NCBI GenBank assembly: GCA_050744245.1
Contig: JBOGGX010000256.1
Location: 1-13,021 of the forward strand
Source of the DNA: JBOGGX01 sp050744245
GTDB taxonomy: Bacteria > Actinomycetota > Acidimicrobiia > Acidimicrobiales > JBOGGX01
Direction of reading: 5' to 3'
DNA: 13,021 nt
Shown: in pieces, positions 6,841 to 13,021 of the stretch
Numbering within the stretch: position 1 is the stretch's first letter
Layout: the number at the start of each line of letters is the position of its first letter
The notes under the pieces: generated by a model
What the model was told of the DNA's origin: nothing
Seen by the model: the letters and a program-made list of their open reading frames with translations, nothing else
Database searches by the model: none
Made by a program: the position numbers and the translations under genes

Positions 6841-6876
6841 GGTGGGTTCTGCGCGGCCGGCGGATCCCGAGGTAGG
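6838..6876 (+). promoter_or_regulatory. Possible -10 and ribosome-binding site for the G8-domain gene
   Basis: GAGGTAGG (6869-6876) ends 6 nt before the ATG at 6883 and is a strong Shine-Dalgarno match that fixes this start. TAAGGT (6838-6843) fits the -10 pattern and would give a leader of about 33 nt. No -35 with proper spacing is evident, so the promoter part is tentative. The gene therefore appears to have its own transcript, separate from the decayed genes upstream. Confidence 0.4.
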
Positions 6877-6882
6877 CGGTCG

Positions 6883-8883
6883 ATGGGCGAAGAGCAGCGA
6901 CAACCGGCAGGCAGCGGGCCACCCAGGCGTCTGACCCGTCGTGAGCTGCTGGTCCTGGCCGGCGCAGGCGGGGCCGCGGCCGCGGGCTACCTCGTCATCC
7001 GGTCCCGGTCGGACGACACGGCGGCCCCGAGCGCGACGACGACCACGCCGACGAGCCCGAGCGCCCAGACGGCCAGCACGGTCGAGGCCGCGCCCCCGGT
7101 GAGCCTGCGCGACGATCTGCCCACCGCCCTCTGGAGCGACCCGGCGACCTGGGGCGGCGAGGTGCCGGGCCCGGGTGACGTCGCGGCGGTCGACGGGCCC
7201 GTCCTGCTCGATGTCGACACCAGCGTCGGAGGGGTGGAGATCGGACCGGCGGGCGACCTCGTCTTCGACCCGACCGCCAGCCGCACGCTGCAGTCGAGCG
7301 GCAACCTCGTCGTCAACGGTCGGCTCAGGCTCATCCCCGGCGGCCATCGCTACGTCCATCGGATCGAGTTCATCGACGTCGACGAGAGCCGATTCCTCGG
7401 CGGCCACTCCGACGTCCCGTCGGACGCCGATGTTGGGCTCTGGGTGCTCGGGGCGGGCATGCTCGGTCTCCAGGGCACACCGAAGACCTCGTGGACCCAT
7501 CTGAGCGGCGCCGCCGACCGGGGCGACCGCACGATCACCGTCGACGATGCCAGCGGCTGGCAGGTGGGCGACGAGCTCGTCGTCACCCCGACCGAGCCGA
7601 CGTCGGTCCCCGACCACTCCGTGCACCACGACCGCCTCGCCATCGTGTCGGTCGACGGGAACCGGATCGAGCTGGAGGAGGGGCTCCGGTACGACCATCC
7701 GACGGTCACCGTCCGCCCGGGCGTCACCCACCGGGCCGAGGTGCTCAACCTCACCCGCAACGTCCTCATCCAGGGCACCCCGGAGGGCCGGTCCCACATC
7801 CAGCTGCTCGCCACCACCCAGCCCCAGAGCATCGGCTATGCCGGGCTGCGGTACATGGGCCCCCGGCAGGGCGAGGAGGAGGTCCTGGGCCGCTACGCCC
7901 TGCACTTCCACGTCGACTACGACGGGTCGCGGGGCACGGTGGTCGAGGGGGTGGTGGCCTACGACTCGACCGGCCACGCCTTCGCCGCCCACCTGTCCGA
8001 CGGCGTCACGTTCAGGGAGTGCATCGCCCACGACATGGTCGACGACGCGTTCTGGTGGGACCTGAGCCTCGAGGGCGGGCGCGACCTGGTCCCGTCGAAC
8101 GAGATCACCTACGAGCGCTGCGTCGCCAGCTTCGTGAAGAGCGGCGGCAACAGCCGGTTCAACCTGACCGGGTTCCTGATGGGGGCGGGCGACGGGAACG
8201 TCGCCCGGGGCTGCGTGGCCACCGGCATCCAGGGCGAGGCCGAGTCGTCGGCCGGCTACCACTGGCCGTCGCACTCGCGCAACAACCGGGTGTGGACCTT
8301 CGAGGACAGCATCGCCCACAACAACGCGCACAGCGGCGTCTACTTCTGGCAGAACGGCGCCCCGCGCACGATCGTCGACCGGTTCACCGCCTTCCACAAC
8401 GACCTCGGGATCTTCGCCGGTTCCTACGCCAACCTGGTGTCGTACCGCGACTGCACGCTCTACGCCAACGCCAACTCCGGGCTCGTCATCTCCGCCCTGC
8501 CCGCTCGCCGGGGGCGCCAGACGGGCGAGACCATCACCTACGAGGGGATGTACGTCGACCAGGCCAACCTGACCGACTATGCGGTCGAGATCAGCAAGCA
8601 CCTCTCGGAGGGCGCCGACGACCGGGTCACGCTCATCTCGGGGGGCATGTTCATGGGCGGGCGCCGCGCTCAGGTCGCCATCCCCAAGGGCGGCAACAAC
8701 GCCCAGCTCTATGACTTCGTCGACTGCACCTTCGACGGCAACGAGTTCTGGCTGGCCGACGACGTTCCGGCCGACACGCTCCTCACCGTCGAGGGCGGCC
8801 AGCACGGGTCGCTGATCGTCCGCCGGGCCGACCAGCCGGGCGAACCCCGCCCGCAGTGGAACGCCAGCGTCACCCAGGGCTGA
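6883..8883 (+). CDS. Tat-exported G8-domain / right-handed beta-helix protein (CEMIP/TMEM2-like)
   Basis: A 666-residue secreted or surface protein. The N-terminus has a twin-arginine signal, LTRRELLVLAGAGGAAAAGY (17-36), then a Thr/Ser/Pro/Ala-rich linker (about 46-72). Residues about 81-200 fit a G8 domain: ALWSDPATWGGEVPGPGDV at its start, then beta strands with spaced glycines ending in NLVVNGRLRLIPGG. From about 280 the repetitive pattern of short strands with Asn, Cys and Gly turns suggests a parallel beta-helix. GRYALHFHVD (336-345) resembles the YPIHFH segment of animal CEMIP and TMEM2, which take part in hyaluronan breakdown. It may bind, trim or release the glycan made here; enzymatic activity is inference. 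It is monocistronic, with a good ribosome-binding site, and converges with the next gene. Confidence 0.82.
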   Translation: MGEEQRQPAGSGPPRRLTRRELLVLAGAGGAAAAGYLVIRSRSDDTAAPSATTTTPTSPSAQTASTVEAAPPVSLRDDLPTALWSDPATWGGEVPGPGDVAAVDGPVLLDVDTSVGGVEIGPAGDLVFDPTASRTLQSSGNLVVNGRLRLIPGGHRYVHRIEFIDVDESRFLGGHSDVPSDADVGLWVLGAGMLGLQGTPKTSWTHLSGAADRGDRTITVDDASGWQVGDELVVTPTEPTSVPDHSVHHDRLAIVSVDGNRIELEEGLRYDHPTVTVRPGVTHRAEVLNLTRNVLIQGTPEGRSHIQLLATTQPQSIGYAGLRYMGPRQGEEEVLGRYALHFHVDYDGSRGTVVEGVVAYDSTGHAFAAHLSDGVTFRECIAHDMVDDAFWWDLSLEGGRDLVPSNEITYERCVASFVKSGGNSRFNLTGFLMGAGDGNVARGCVATGIQGEAESSAGYHWPSHSRNNRVWTFEDSIAHNNAHSGVYFWQNGAPRTIVDRFTAFHNDLGIFAGSYANLVSYRDCTLYANANSGLVISALPARRGRQTGETITYEGMYVDQANLTDYAVEISKHLSEGADDRVTLISGGMFMGGRRAQVAIPKGGNNAQLYDFVDCTFDGNEFWLADDVPADTLLTVEGGQHGSLIVRRADQPGEPRPQWNASVTQG

Positions 8884-8975
8884 GGGGGATCCCGGCGCCA
8901 AGTTGTCATAACTGACTTGACGTCGTTGACGCGAGACGGCGTCGTCTTCCTCGATCGGTCGGACCCGGTCGGCAG

Positions 8976-9830
8976 CTACCAGCGGGGGGCGTCGGCGCCG
9001 AGGAGATCGGCGAGCATGGCGTTGGGTTCTGCGAACACGGCCCGCAGTCGCTCCTCGCTCTCCTGCGGCAGCCCGGTGGCGCTCGGCCGGCCCTGGAGCC
9101 GGCTCTCGTTCGAGAAGGCGGGGGGCAGCCTGCGCTCGAGCCCGAGAAAGTCGACGATGCGGGCGAAGGAGGTCGAGGCGTCCCGGAAGAGGTCCTCGCT
9201 GCGGATCACGAGGAACCGATCGGGTGCGAACTCCGCCAGCCACCGGTCGAGCTGCTCGGCGTAGCGGCCCCGGGCGGCGTAGGAGTAGCGCAGCAGCGCC
9301 TTGGCGTCGTGGCTCGGGTCGGCGGCCAGGGCGGCCAGATCCGGTGCGCACCGCTCCTCCTCGGCGTCGAGGGCGGCCTCGAACGGGAGCGTCTCGTAGC
9401 CCAGGGTCACCATGTGCTGGTGGTGCGACCAGGCCCGGGCCACGGGGTCGCGCAGCAACACGACCAGCCGGGCCTCCGGCAGGAGCTTCGCCGCCCGACC
9501 CGGCGCCAGCGGGTGGAACAGGTAGTCGGGCGTCGCCTCGAACCGCAGGTGCCGGCGGCCGCGCTCGAGCTCGAAATGGGCCCGGTACCAGGTCTCGCCC
9601 CGGTCGTGGTAGCGGCTGAAGTACTCCACCTCCTTCCGGAACGAGGGGGCGACCCCGGGATGGCCCCCGAGCCACCGGTACAGCGAGCTGGTGCCCGACC
9701 GCTGGGCGCCGATGACGAGGGCGTCGGGCAGCGCCCTGAACCGTCCCGTCGGCACCCGGTAGCGGAGCCGGGTGCGCGCCACCCGATGACGCACGCCGAG
9801 CGGCACCCGGCGGCGGAGCTCCGACAGCAC
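8976..9830 (-). CDS. Sulfotransferase (heparan N-sulfotransferase-like type)
   Basis: A 284-residue PAPS-dependent sulfotransferase of a different subtype from the other two. Numbering from the upstream GTG at 9836, the 5'-phosphosulfate loop is IGAQRSGTSSLYRWLGGHP (42-60), FRKEVEYFS (66-74) carries the likely catalytic region, and RDPVARAWSHHQHM (129-142) is the 3'-phosphate motif. YAARGRYAEQLDRWLAEF (186-203) and IRSEDLF also match Sulfotransfer_1 proteins related to heparan sulfate N-sulfotransferases. Bacterial members sulfate polysaccharides, lipids or small molecules; the acceptor is unknown. GTG 9836 is part of the AGGAGG sequence, so I choose GTG 9830, which has ideal spacing. No signal peptide or transmembrane segment is seen. 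It is divergent from the carrier-protein operon, with which it may share control. Confidence 0.88.
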   Translation of the reverse strand: MLSELRRRVPLGVRHRVARTRLRYRVPTGRFRALPDALVIGAQRSGTSSLYRWLGGHPGVAPSFRKEVEYFSRYHDRGETWYRAHFELERGRRHLRFEATPDYLFHPLAPGRAAKLLPEARLVVLLRDPVARAWSHHQHMVTLGYETLPFEAALDAEEERCAPDLAALAADPSHDAKALLRYSYAARGRYAEQLDRWLAEFAPDRFLVIRSEDLFRDASTSFARIVDFLGLERRLPPAFSNESRLQGRPSATGLPQESEERLRAVFAEPNAMLADLLGADAPRW

Positions 9831-9835
9831 GGTCA

Positions 9836-9841
9836 CCTCCT
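9836..9841 (-). promoter_or_regulatory. Shine-Dalgarno AGGAGG deciding the sulfotransferase start
   Basis: On the minus strand AGGAGG (9841-9836) is followed by TGACC and then GTG at 9830, an ideal 5-nt spacing. The in-frame GTG at 9836-9834 overlaps this element and cannot use it. A TATAGG stretch at 9857-9852 could serve as a -10 with a short leader; this is weaker. Confidence 0.55.
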
Positions 9842-9876
9842 CACCTTTGCACCTATACCAGGCGCCCGGCCTTCGC

Positions 9877-9882
9877 TACAGT
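9877..9882 (+). promoter_or_regulatory. Putative -10 of the carrier protein / ligase operon
   Basis: TACAGT (9877-9882) fits the TAnnnT -10 pattern and would start transcription near 9889, leaving a leader of about 33 nt. That leader contains GGTGA (9909-9913) 8 nt before the ATG at 9922, a plausible ribosome-binding site. A TTGCAC at 9847-9852 is too far away (24 bp) to be a normal -35. Confidence 0.35.
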
Positions 9883-9921
9883 GGTCGCCGCTTCTCCGAA
9901 CGAAGGCGGGTGAGTGGCGGA

Positions 9922-10194
9922 ATGGGGTACGACGACCGGGCGGCGATCGACGCCCGGGTGAAGGCGTTGCTGGTCGAGCGGCTGCAGGTCGCGACCGACG
10001 CCGGGTACATCGACGATGCGGCAACGCTCACCGACCTCGGGCTCGACTCCACCGCCATCCTGAGCCTGGTCGTCGGGCTCGAGGACACCTTCGGCATCGA
10101 GATCCCCGACCGAGAGATCAGCCCAGACAACTTCGGCCGCGTCGACGACATCAGCCGTTACGTCGCCAGCCGGCTCGACAGGATCGACCGGTGA
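9922..10194 (+). CDS. Acyl (possibly aroyl) carrier protein
   Basis: A 90-residue protein with a complete carrier-protein signature: LTDLGLDSTAILSLVVGLED (36-55), in which S43 of the LGLDS motif would receive 4'-phosphopantetheine, followed by TFGIEIPDREISPDNF (helix III region) and a final helix VDDISRYVASRL. It would hold an acyl or aroyl group as a thioester for transfer to another enzyme. ATG 9922 is preferred; an in-frame GTG at 9910 is a weaker option. The stop overlaps the ligase start by 4 nt (GTGA), so carrier and loading enzyme are almost certainly made together. It is a stand-alone carrier, not part of a visible fatty-acid or polyketide synthase cluster. The cargo is inferred from the neighbours. 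Confidence 0.9.
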   Translation: MGYDDRAAIDARVKALLVERLQVATDAGYIDDAATLTDLGLDSTAILSLVVGLEDTFGIEIPDREISPDNFGRVDDISRYVASRLDRIDR

Positions 10195-11693
10195 CGACAA
10201 CCCTCCCGGCGATGCTGGTCGGGACGGCGGCCCGCTTCGGCGACCGGCCGGCGGTGATCTCGAACGCCGGCCGCCGGTCATGGTCCGAGCTCGTCGACGA
10301 CGTCAGGCGGCGGGCCGGCGGGCTGGCGCACCGCGGGATCGGGCCGGGCGACGCGGTGGCGATCGTCCTCCCGAACGACCACGACTTCGTCACCACGTTC
10401 CTGGGGACGTTGTGGCTCGGCGCGGTGGCGGTGCCCCTCAACCCGCTGTTCACCGTGGCCGAGCTCGGCCTCCACCTCCAGCACGGCCACGTGTCCGGCA
10501 TCGTGACCACGGACGGCCTGGCCCCGCCGATCCGGGAGTGGACGACGCACGCCCGCGCCGGTCAGGGCGTATGGGTGGCCGAACCGACCGCGCTCGACGC
10601 GGCCGCGCCCGAGGCGTCGGGCACCGACGGTCTCCCGGCCGACGCCAGTCGACCGGAGGCCCCGGCGCTGTACGCGTTCTCGTCCGGGTCGACGGGCACG
10701 CCGAAGGGCATGCTCAGAACCCAGGCCAACCTGGCCAACGAGGCCGACCACTTCTTCGACACGGTCGGCGTCGGCGAGCACGACGTCATCCTGACCGTTG
10801 TGGCCCTGTTCCACGCCCATGGGCTGGGCAACTGCCTCCAGGCCTCGGTGCGCAGCGGCGCGGCGATGGTCCTGGTCGAGCAGTTCCAGCGGGAGGCGGT
10901 GCTCGAGGCGATCGAGCGGGAGCGGGTCACCGTGTTCCCCTCCGTCCCGTTCATCTGCCAGACCCTCGCCGAGACCAGGCGGGCCGACCGCTACGACACC
11001 AGCTCGTTGCGGCTCTGCCTCACCGCCGGCGCCCCGCTCGCACGTGAGACGTTCGAGCTGTTCCTGGAGCGGTTCGGGCTTCCGATCCGCCAGCTCTACG
11101 GGTGCAGCGAGGCCGGGTCGGTCACGGTCAACCTCGACGAGGGCGCCAGCGCGACCGCGGCGTCGGTCGGCCGGCCCATGAAGGGCATCGAGCTCGGCGT
11201 GATCGGCGACAGCGGCGAGTCGCGCGGTCCGGGCGAGACCGGGGAGATCTGCTTCTCCAGCCCCGCGCTCACCTCGGGCTACGTCGGTGTCGAGCCGGAG
11301 GCCAACGGGGTGTTCAACGACGGCTGGTTCCGCACCGGCGACGTCGGCCACCTCGACGAGTCTGGCAATCTCTACGTGACCGGACGAACCAAGCTGTTCA
11401 TCTCGACCAGCGGCTACAAGGTCGACCCCTTCGAGGTCGAGAACGTGCTGCGGCAGCACGCCGGCGTGGCCGATGTCGTGGTGGTCGGGAGCAGGGGCGC
11501 GCTAGGCGAGGAGGTGGTCAAGGCCGTGGTCGTCCGCACCGACGGCGACGGCGACAGTCGCCCACTGCGACGCGAGCTGCTGTCGATCTGCCGGTCGCAG
11601 CTCGCGGTCTACAAGGTGCCGCGGGTGGTCGAGTTCCGCGCCGAGATCCCCAAGAGCCCGTTGGGCAAGATCCTCAGGAAGTACCTGGTCTGA
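10191..11693 (+). CDS. Acyl/aryl-AMP ligase (ANL superfamily), likely loads the carrier protein
   Basis: A 500-residue adenylate-forming enzyme of standard length. The P-loop is SSGSTGTPKGMLRTQANL (164-181); VALFHAHGLG (204-213) lines the substrate side; YGCSEAG (303-309) is the A5 motif; GWFRTGDVGHLDESG (378-392) is A7; GRTKLFISTSGYKVDP (398-413) is the hinge A8; and PKSPLGKILRKYL (487-499) holds the A10 lysine K493. It activates a carboxylic acid with ATP and passes it to CoA or a phosphopantetheine arm. The 4-nt overlap with the carrier gene and the chorismate lyase gene 4 nt downstream suggest that 4-hydroxybenzoate is activated and loaded on the carrier, as in mycobacterial FadD22; a fatty acid remains possible. 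GTG 10191 is the start implied by the overlap. Confidence 0.88.
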   Translation: MTTTLPAMLVGTAARFGDRPAVISNAGRRSWSELVDDVRRRAGGLAHRGIGPGDAVAIVLPNDHDFVTTFLGTLWLGAVAVPLNPLFTVAELGLHLQHGHVSGIVTTDGLAPPIREWTTHARAGQGVWVAEPTALDAAAPEASGTDGLPADASRPEAPALYAFSSGSTGTPKGMLRTQANLANEADHFFDTVGVGEHDVILTVVALFHAHGLGNCLQASVRSGAAMVLVEQFQREAVLEAIERERVTVFPSVPFICQTLAETRRADRYDTSSLRLCLTAGAPLARETFELFLERFGLPIRQLYGCSEAGSVTVNLDEGASATAASVGRPMKGIELGVIGDSGESRGPGETGEICFSSPALTSGYVGVEPEANGVFNDGWFRTGDVGHLDESGNLYVTGRTKLFISTSGYKVDPFEVENVLRQHAGVADVVVVGSRGALGEEVVKAVVVRTDGDGDSRPLRRELLSICRSQLAVYKVPRVVEFRAEIPKSPLGKILRKYLV

Positions 11694-11697
11694 CGCC

Positions 11698-12171
11698 GTG
11701 GCCGACGTCGTCGATCTCGCCCAGCTGCTCGGCAAGATCCAGGGGTTCACCCCGCTGCGGCGGGTGCTCCTCGCCACCGCCGGCACCCTGCAGGGGACGC
11801 TGTCGGCGTATTTCGGCGCCCCGGTGACCATCGAGGTGGTGTCGCAGCGGGTCGACGGCGCCGCCGTGCACCGCCGGGTCAACCTGGTGTGCAAGGAGCG
11901 GCGGTTGGTCGCGTGCCAGGCCGACGCCGTCGTCCACGTCGAGGATCCCAGGATGCGCGAGCTCATCATCGAGCGCAGCATCGGCCTCGGCCAGATCGCA
12001 GCCCTGCTCGGCGTGCGCACCAGCTTCGAGCTCGACCACGTCGGGGAGGACGAGTCGTCGTTCTGGCGCCACTATCGCCTGTGGGGCGACGGGTTCGAGT
12101 ACCGGATCACCGAGACGTTCGACCAGCACCTGTACACCAACGGCTACCAGCCCGAGCCGCCGCGTGGGTGA
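11698..12171 (+). CDS. Chorismate pyruvate-lyase-like protein (DUF98/UbiC fold)
   Basis: A 157-residue protein resembling DUF98 proteins such as mycobacterial Rv2949c and, more distantly, UbiC, which convert chorismate to 4-hydroxybenzoate and pyruvate. Visible landmarks are LLATAGTLQGTLSAYFG (24-40), RRVNLVC (59-65), IGLGQIAALLGVRTSFEL (95-112), FWRHYRLW (122-129) and ITETF (137-141). By pattern, R60 and E139 would correspond to the UbiC product-binding arginine (in its REISL segment) and glutamate (in its LTELF segment); this mapping is by eye. GTG 11698 lies 4 nt after the ligase stop. The gene overlaps the next sulfotransferase by 8 nt, so all are one operon. A protein that kept the fold but not the reaction is the main alternative. 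Confidence 0.72.
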   Translation: MADVVDLAQLLGKIQGFTPLRRVLLATAGTLQGTLSAYFGAPVTIEVVSQRVDGAAVHRRVNLVCKERRLVACQADAVVHVEDPRMRELIIERSIGLGQIAALLGVRTSFELDHVGEDESSFWRHYRLWGDGFEYRITETFDQHLYTNGYQPEPPRG

Positions 12172-13021
12172 ACCGGCGGCGGTTGCTCCGTTCCCGTTCC
12201 TGGTCGGGTGCGGGCGCTCGGGGACGACACTGCTGCGGGCCATGGTCGACGCCCATCCCGACATCGCGGTGCCGCCCGAGTCGCACTTCATCGTGACCCT
12301 CTCCCGCGGGTCCTTCGATCGTCAAAGCTTTCTCGATCGGCTCTACGCCAGCAGCCGCTTCGAGTTGTGGGAGCTTGATCGCCCGGTCCTCGAGACCGAG
12401 CTGGACCGGGTTGCGCCGGCGGCCTACCCGGACGCGGTGCGGGCCGTGTTCGCCGCATGGGCCACGCGCAGGGGCAAGCACCGCTGGGCCGACAAGACGC
12501 CTGGTTACGTGCTGCACATCCGACGGCTGGCGGAGCTGTTCCCCGAGGCGGTGTTCGTCCATCTGGTGCGCGACGGACGCGACGTCGCCGCCTCGTTTCT
12601 CGAGCTCGGGTGGGCGGGCACGATCGAGGAGGCGGCCCTGCACTGGAAGCTCAGGGTGCGCCGGGGCCGGCGGGCCGGCGCCCGCCTGCCGGCCGGCCGC
12701 TATCAGGAGCTGCGCTACGAGGAGCTGGTGGCCGATCCCGGACCATCGCTGCGCCTGGTGTGCGCCGCCGCCGGTCTGCGGTTCGAGCCGGCCATGCTCG
12801 ACCACCACGACCGGGCGGCCGAGGTGGTCCGCACGACCAGCCATCCGACCTATCACCGCCACCTCAGCGCGCCGGTCACCTCCGATCTGCGCAACTGGCG
12901 GCGCGACATCGCCGCCGACGACGTGGCCCGGTTCGAGCTGGTCGCGGGCGACCTGCTCGCCGAGCTGGGCTATGAACGAGGAAGTCGCCGACCGTCGACC
13001 CGACTACGGGTCGACGTGGCC
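12164..13021 (+). CDS. Sulfotransferase (Sulfotransfer_3-like), 3' end outside window
   Basis: The frame is open from GTG 12164 to the last base, giving 286 residues with no stop. It carries the PAPS loop LVGCGRSGTTLLRAMVDAHP (13-32), WADKTP (108-113), the 3'-phosphate motif HLVRDGRDVAASF (133-145), RYEELVADPG, and the C-terminal LRNWRRDI-DDVARFE-LAELGYE pattern. The order and wording of these motifs match the sulfotransferase at 4113-5153, so the two are paralogues with probably different acceptors. The start overlaps the end of the chorismate-lyase-like gene by 8 nt, showing strong coupling to the carrier/ligase/lyase genes. The family end (LAELGYE) is already passed, so only a short tail is missing. 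The acceptor may be a glycan or the aromatic hydroxyl made by this operon; that is inference. Confidence 0.86.
   Translation, partial: MGEPAAVAPFPFLVGCGRSGTTLLRAMVDAHPDIAVPPESHFIVTLSRGSFDRQSFLDRLYASSRFELWELDRPVLETELDRVAPAAYPDAVRAVFAAWATRRGKHRWADKTPGYVLHIRRLAELFPEAVFVHLVRDGRDVAASFLELGWAGTIEEAALHWKLRVRRGRRAGARLPAGRYQELRYEELVADPGPSLRLVCAAAGLRFEPAMLDHHDRAAEVVRTTSHPTYHRHLSAPVTSDLRNWRRDIAADDVARFELVAGDLLAELGYERGSRRPSTRLRVDVA

Noticed and set aside
8956..8972. Direct repeat CGGTCGG with 10-bp period
   Set aside because: Two 7-bp copies in GC-rich DNA near a stop codon are likely chance; no further copies or array.
8884..8975. Possible terminator hairpin GACGC/GCGTC (8928-8943) between converging genes
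   Set aside because: The stem is only 5 bp with a 6-nt loop and no T tract. The stretch also has a CGGTCGG direct repeat and a lower-GC patch, but nothing strong enough to call.
5818..9675. A 1285-codon open frame on the minus strand
   Set aside because: It runs antisense to the G8-domain gene and across the decayed region, overlaps the sulfotransferase gene, and its translation is Arg/Pro/Gly/Val-rich with no domain. Long antisense frames are expected at this GC content.
9309..10190. N-terminal extension of the AMP ligase frame back to 9309
   Set aside because: It would run antisense through the sulfotransferase gene and across the carrier protein gene in another frame. The GTG at 10191 with its 4-nt overlap and normal family length is the real start.

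Overview
The window is very GC-rich, gene-dense bacterial DNA. GTG and TTG starts are common, and codon third positions are almost all G or C. Many genes overlap by 4-8 nt, and several starts look leaderless. Gene families and style point to a free-living actinomycete; Acidimicrobiia is my guess, but nothing here proves it. The content is mainly a surface-glycan or glycolipid assembly and tailoring locus: two glycosyltransferases, a NodB-type deacetylase, three PAPS-dependent sulfotransferases of two types, a GNAT acyltransferase and a secreted G8-domain beta-helix protein. No RNA genes, CRISPR arrays or insertion sequences were seen.

Layout. 1-378: 3' part of a HAD phosphatase gene. 385-1064: a PIN-toxin/RHH-antitoxin pair on the minus strand. 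Its promoter region holds an inverted repeat shared with the divergent GT4 glycosyltransferase gene (1088-2224). 2250-3074: polysaccharide deacetylase on the minus strand, divergent from a three-gene plus-strand operon: GT-A glycosyltransferase (3091-4110), sulfotransferase (4113-5153) and GNAT acyltransferase (5150-6145). 6146-6882 is decayed: a 5'-truncated, frameshifted alpha/beta-hydrolase (minus strand) lies head-to-head with a 5'-truncated fragment of another gene (plus strand), as if one deletion removed both 5' ends. 6883-8883: a Tat-exported G8-domain/beta-helix protein resembling animal CEMIP/TMEM2. 8976-9830: a second type of sulfotransferase on the minus strand.

9922 to the window end is a tightly coupled operon: acyl carrier protein, acyl-AMP ligase, a UbiC/DUF98-like chorismate lyase, and another sulfotransferase that runs off the window and is a paralogue of the one at 4113-5153. 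The first three genes together suggest a route in which chorismate is cleaved to 4-hydroxybenzoate, the acid is adenylated, and the aroyl group is loaded onto a dedicated carrier protein. This resembles the mycobacterial Rv2949c/FadD22 arrangement, but with separate proteins, and placed among glycan sulfation genes instead of polyketide synthases. A sulfated, aroyl-decorated envelope glycan or lipid is the most interesting hypothesis for this window.
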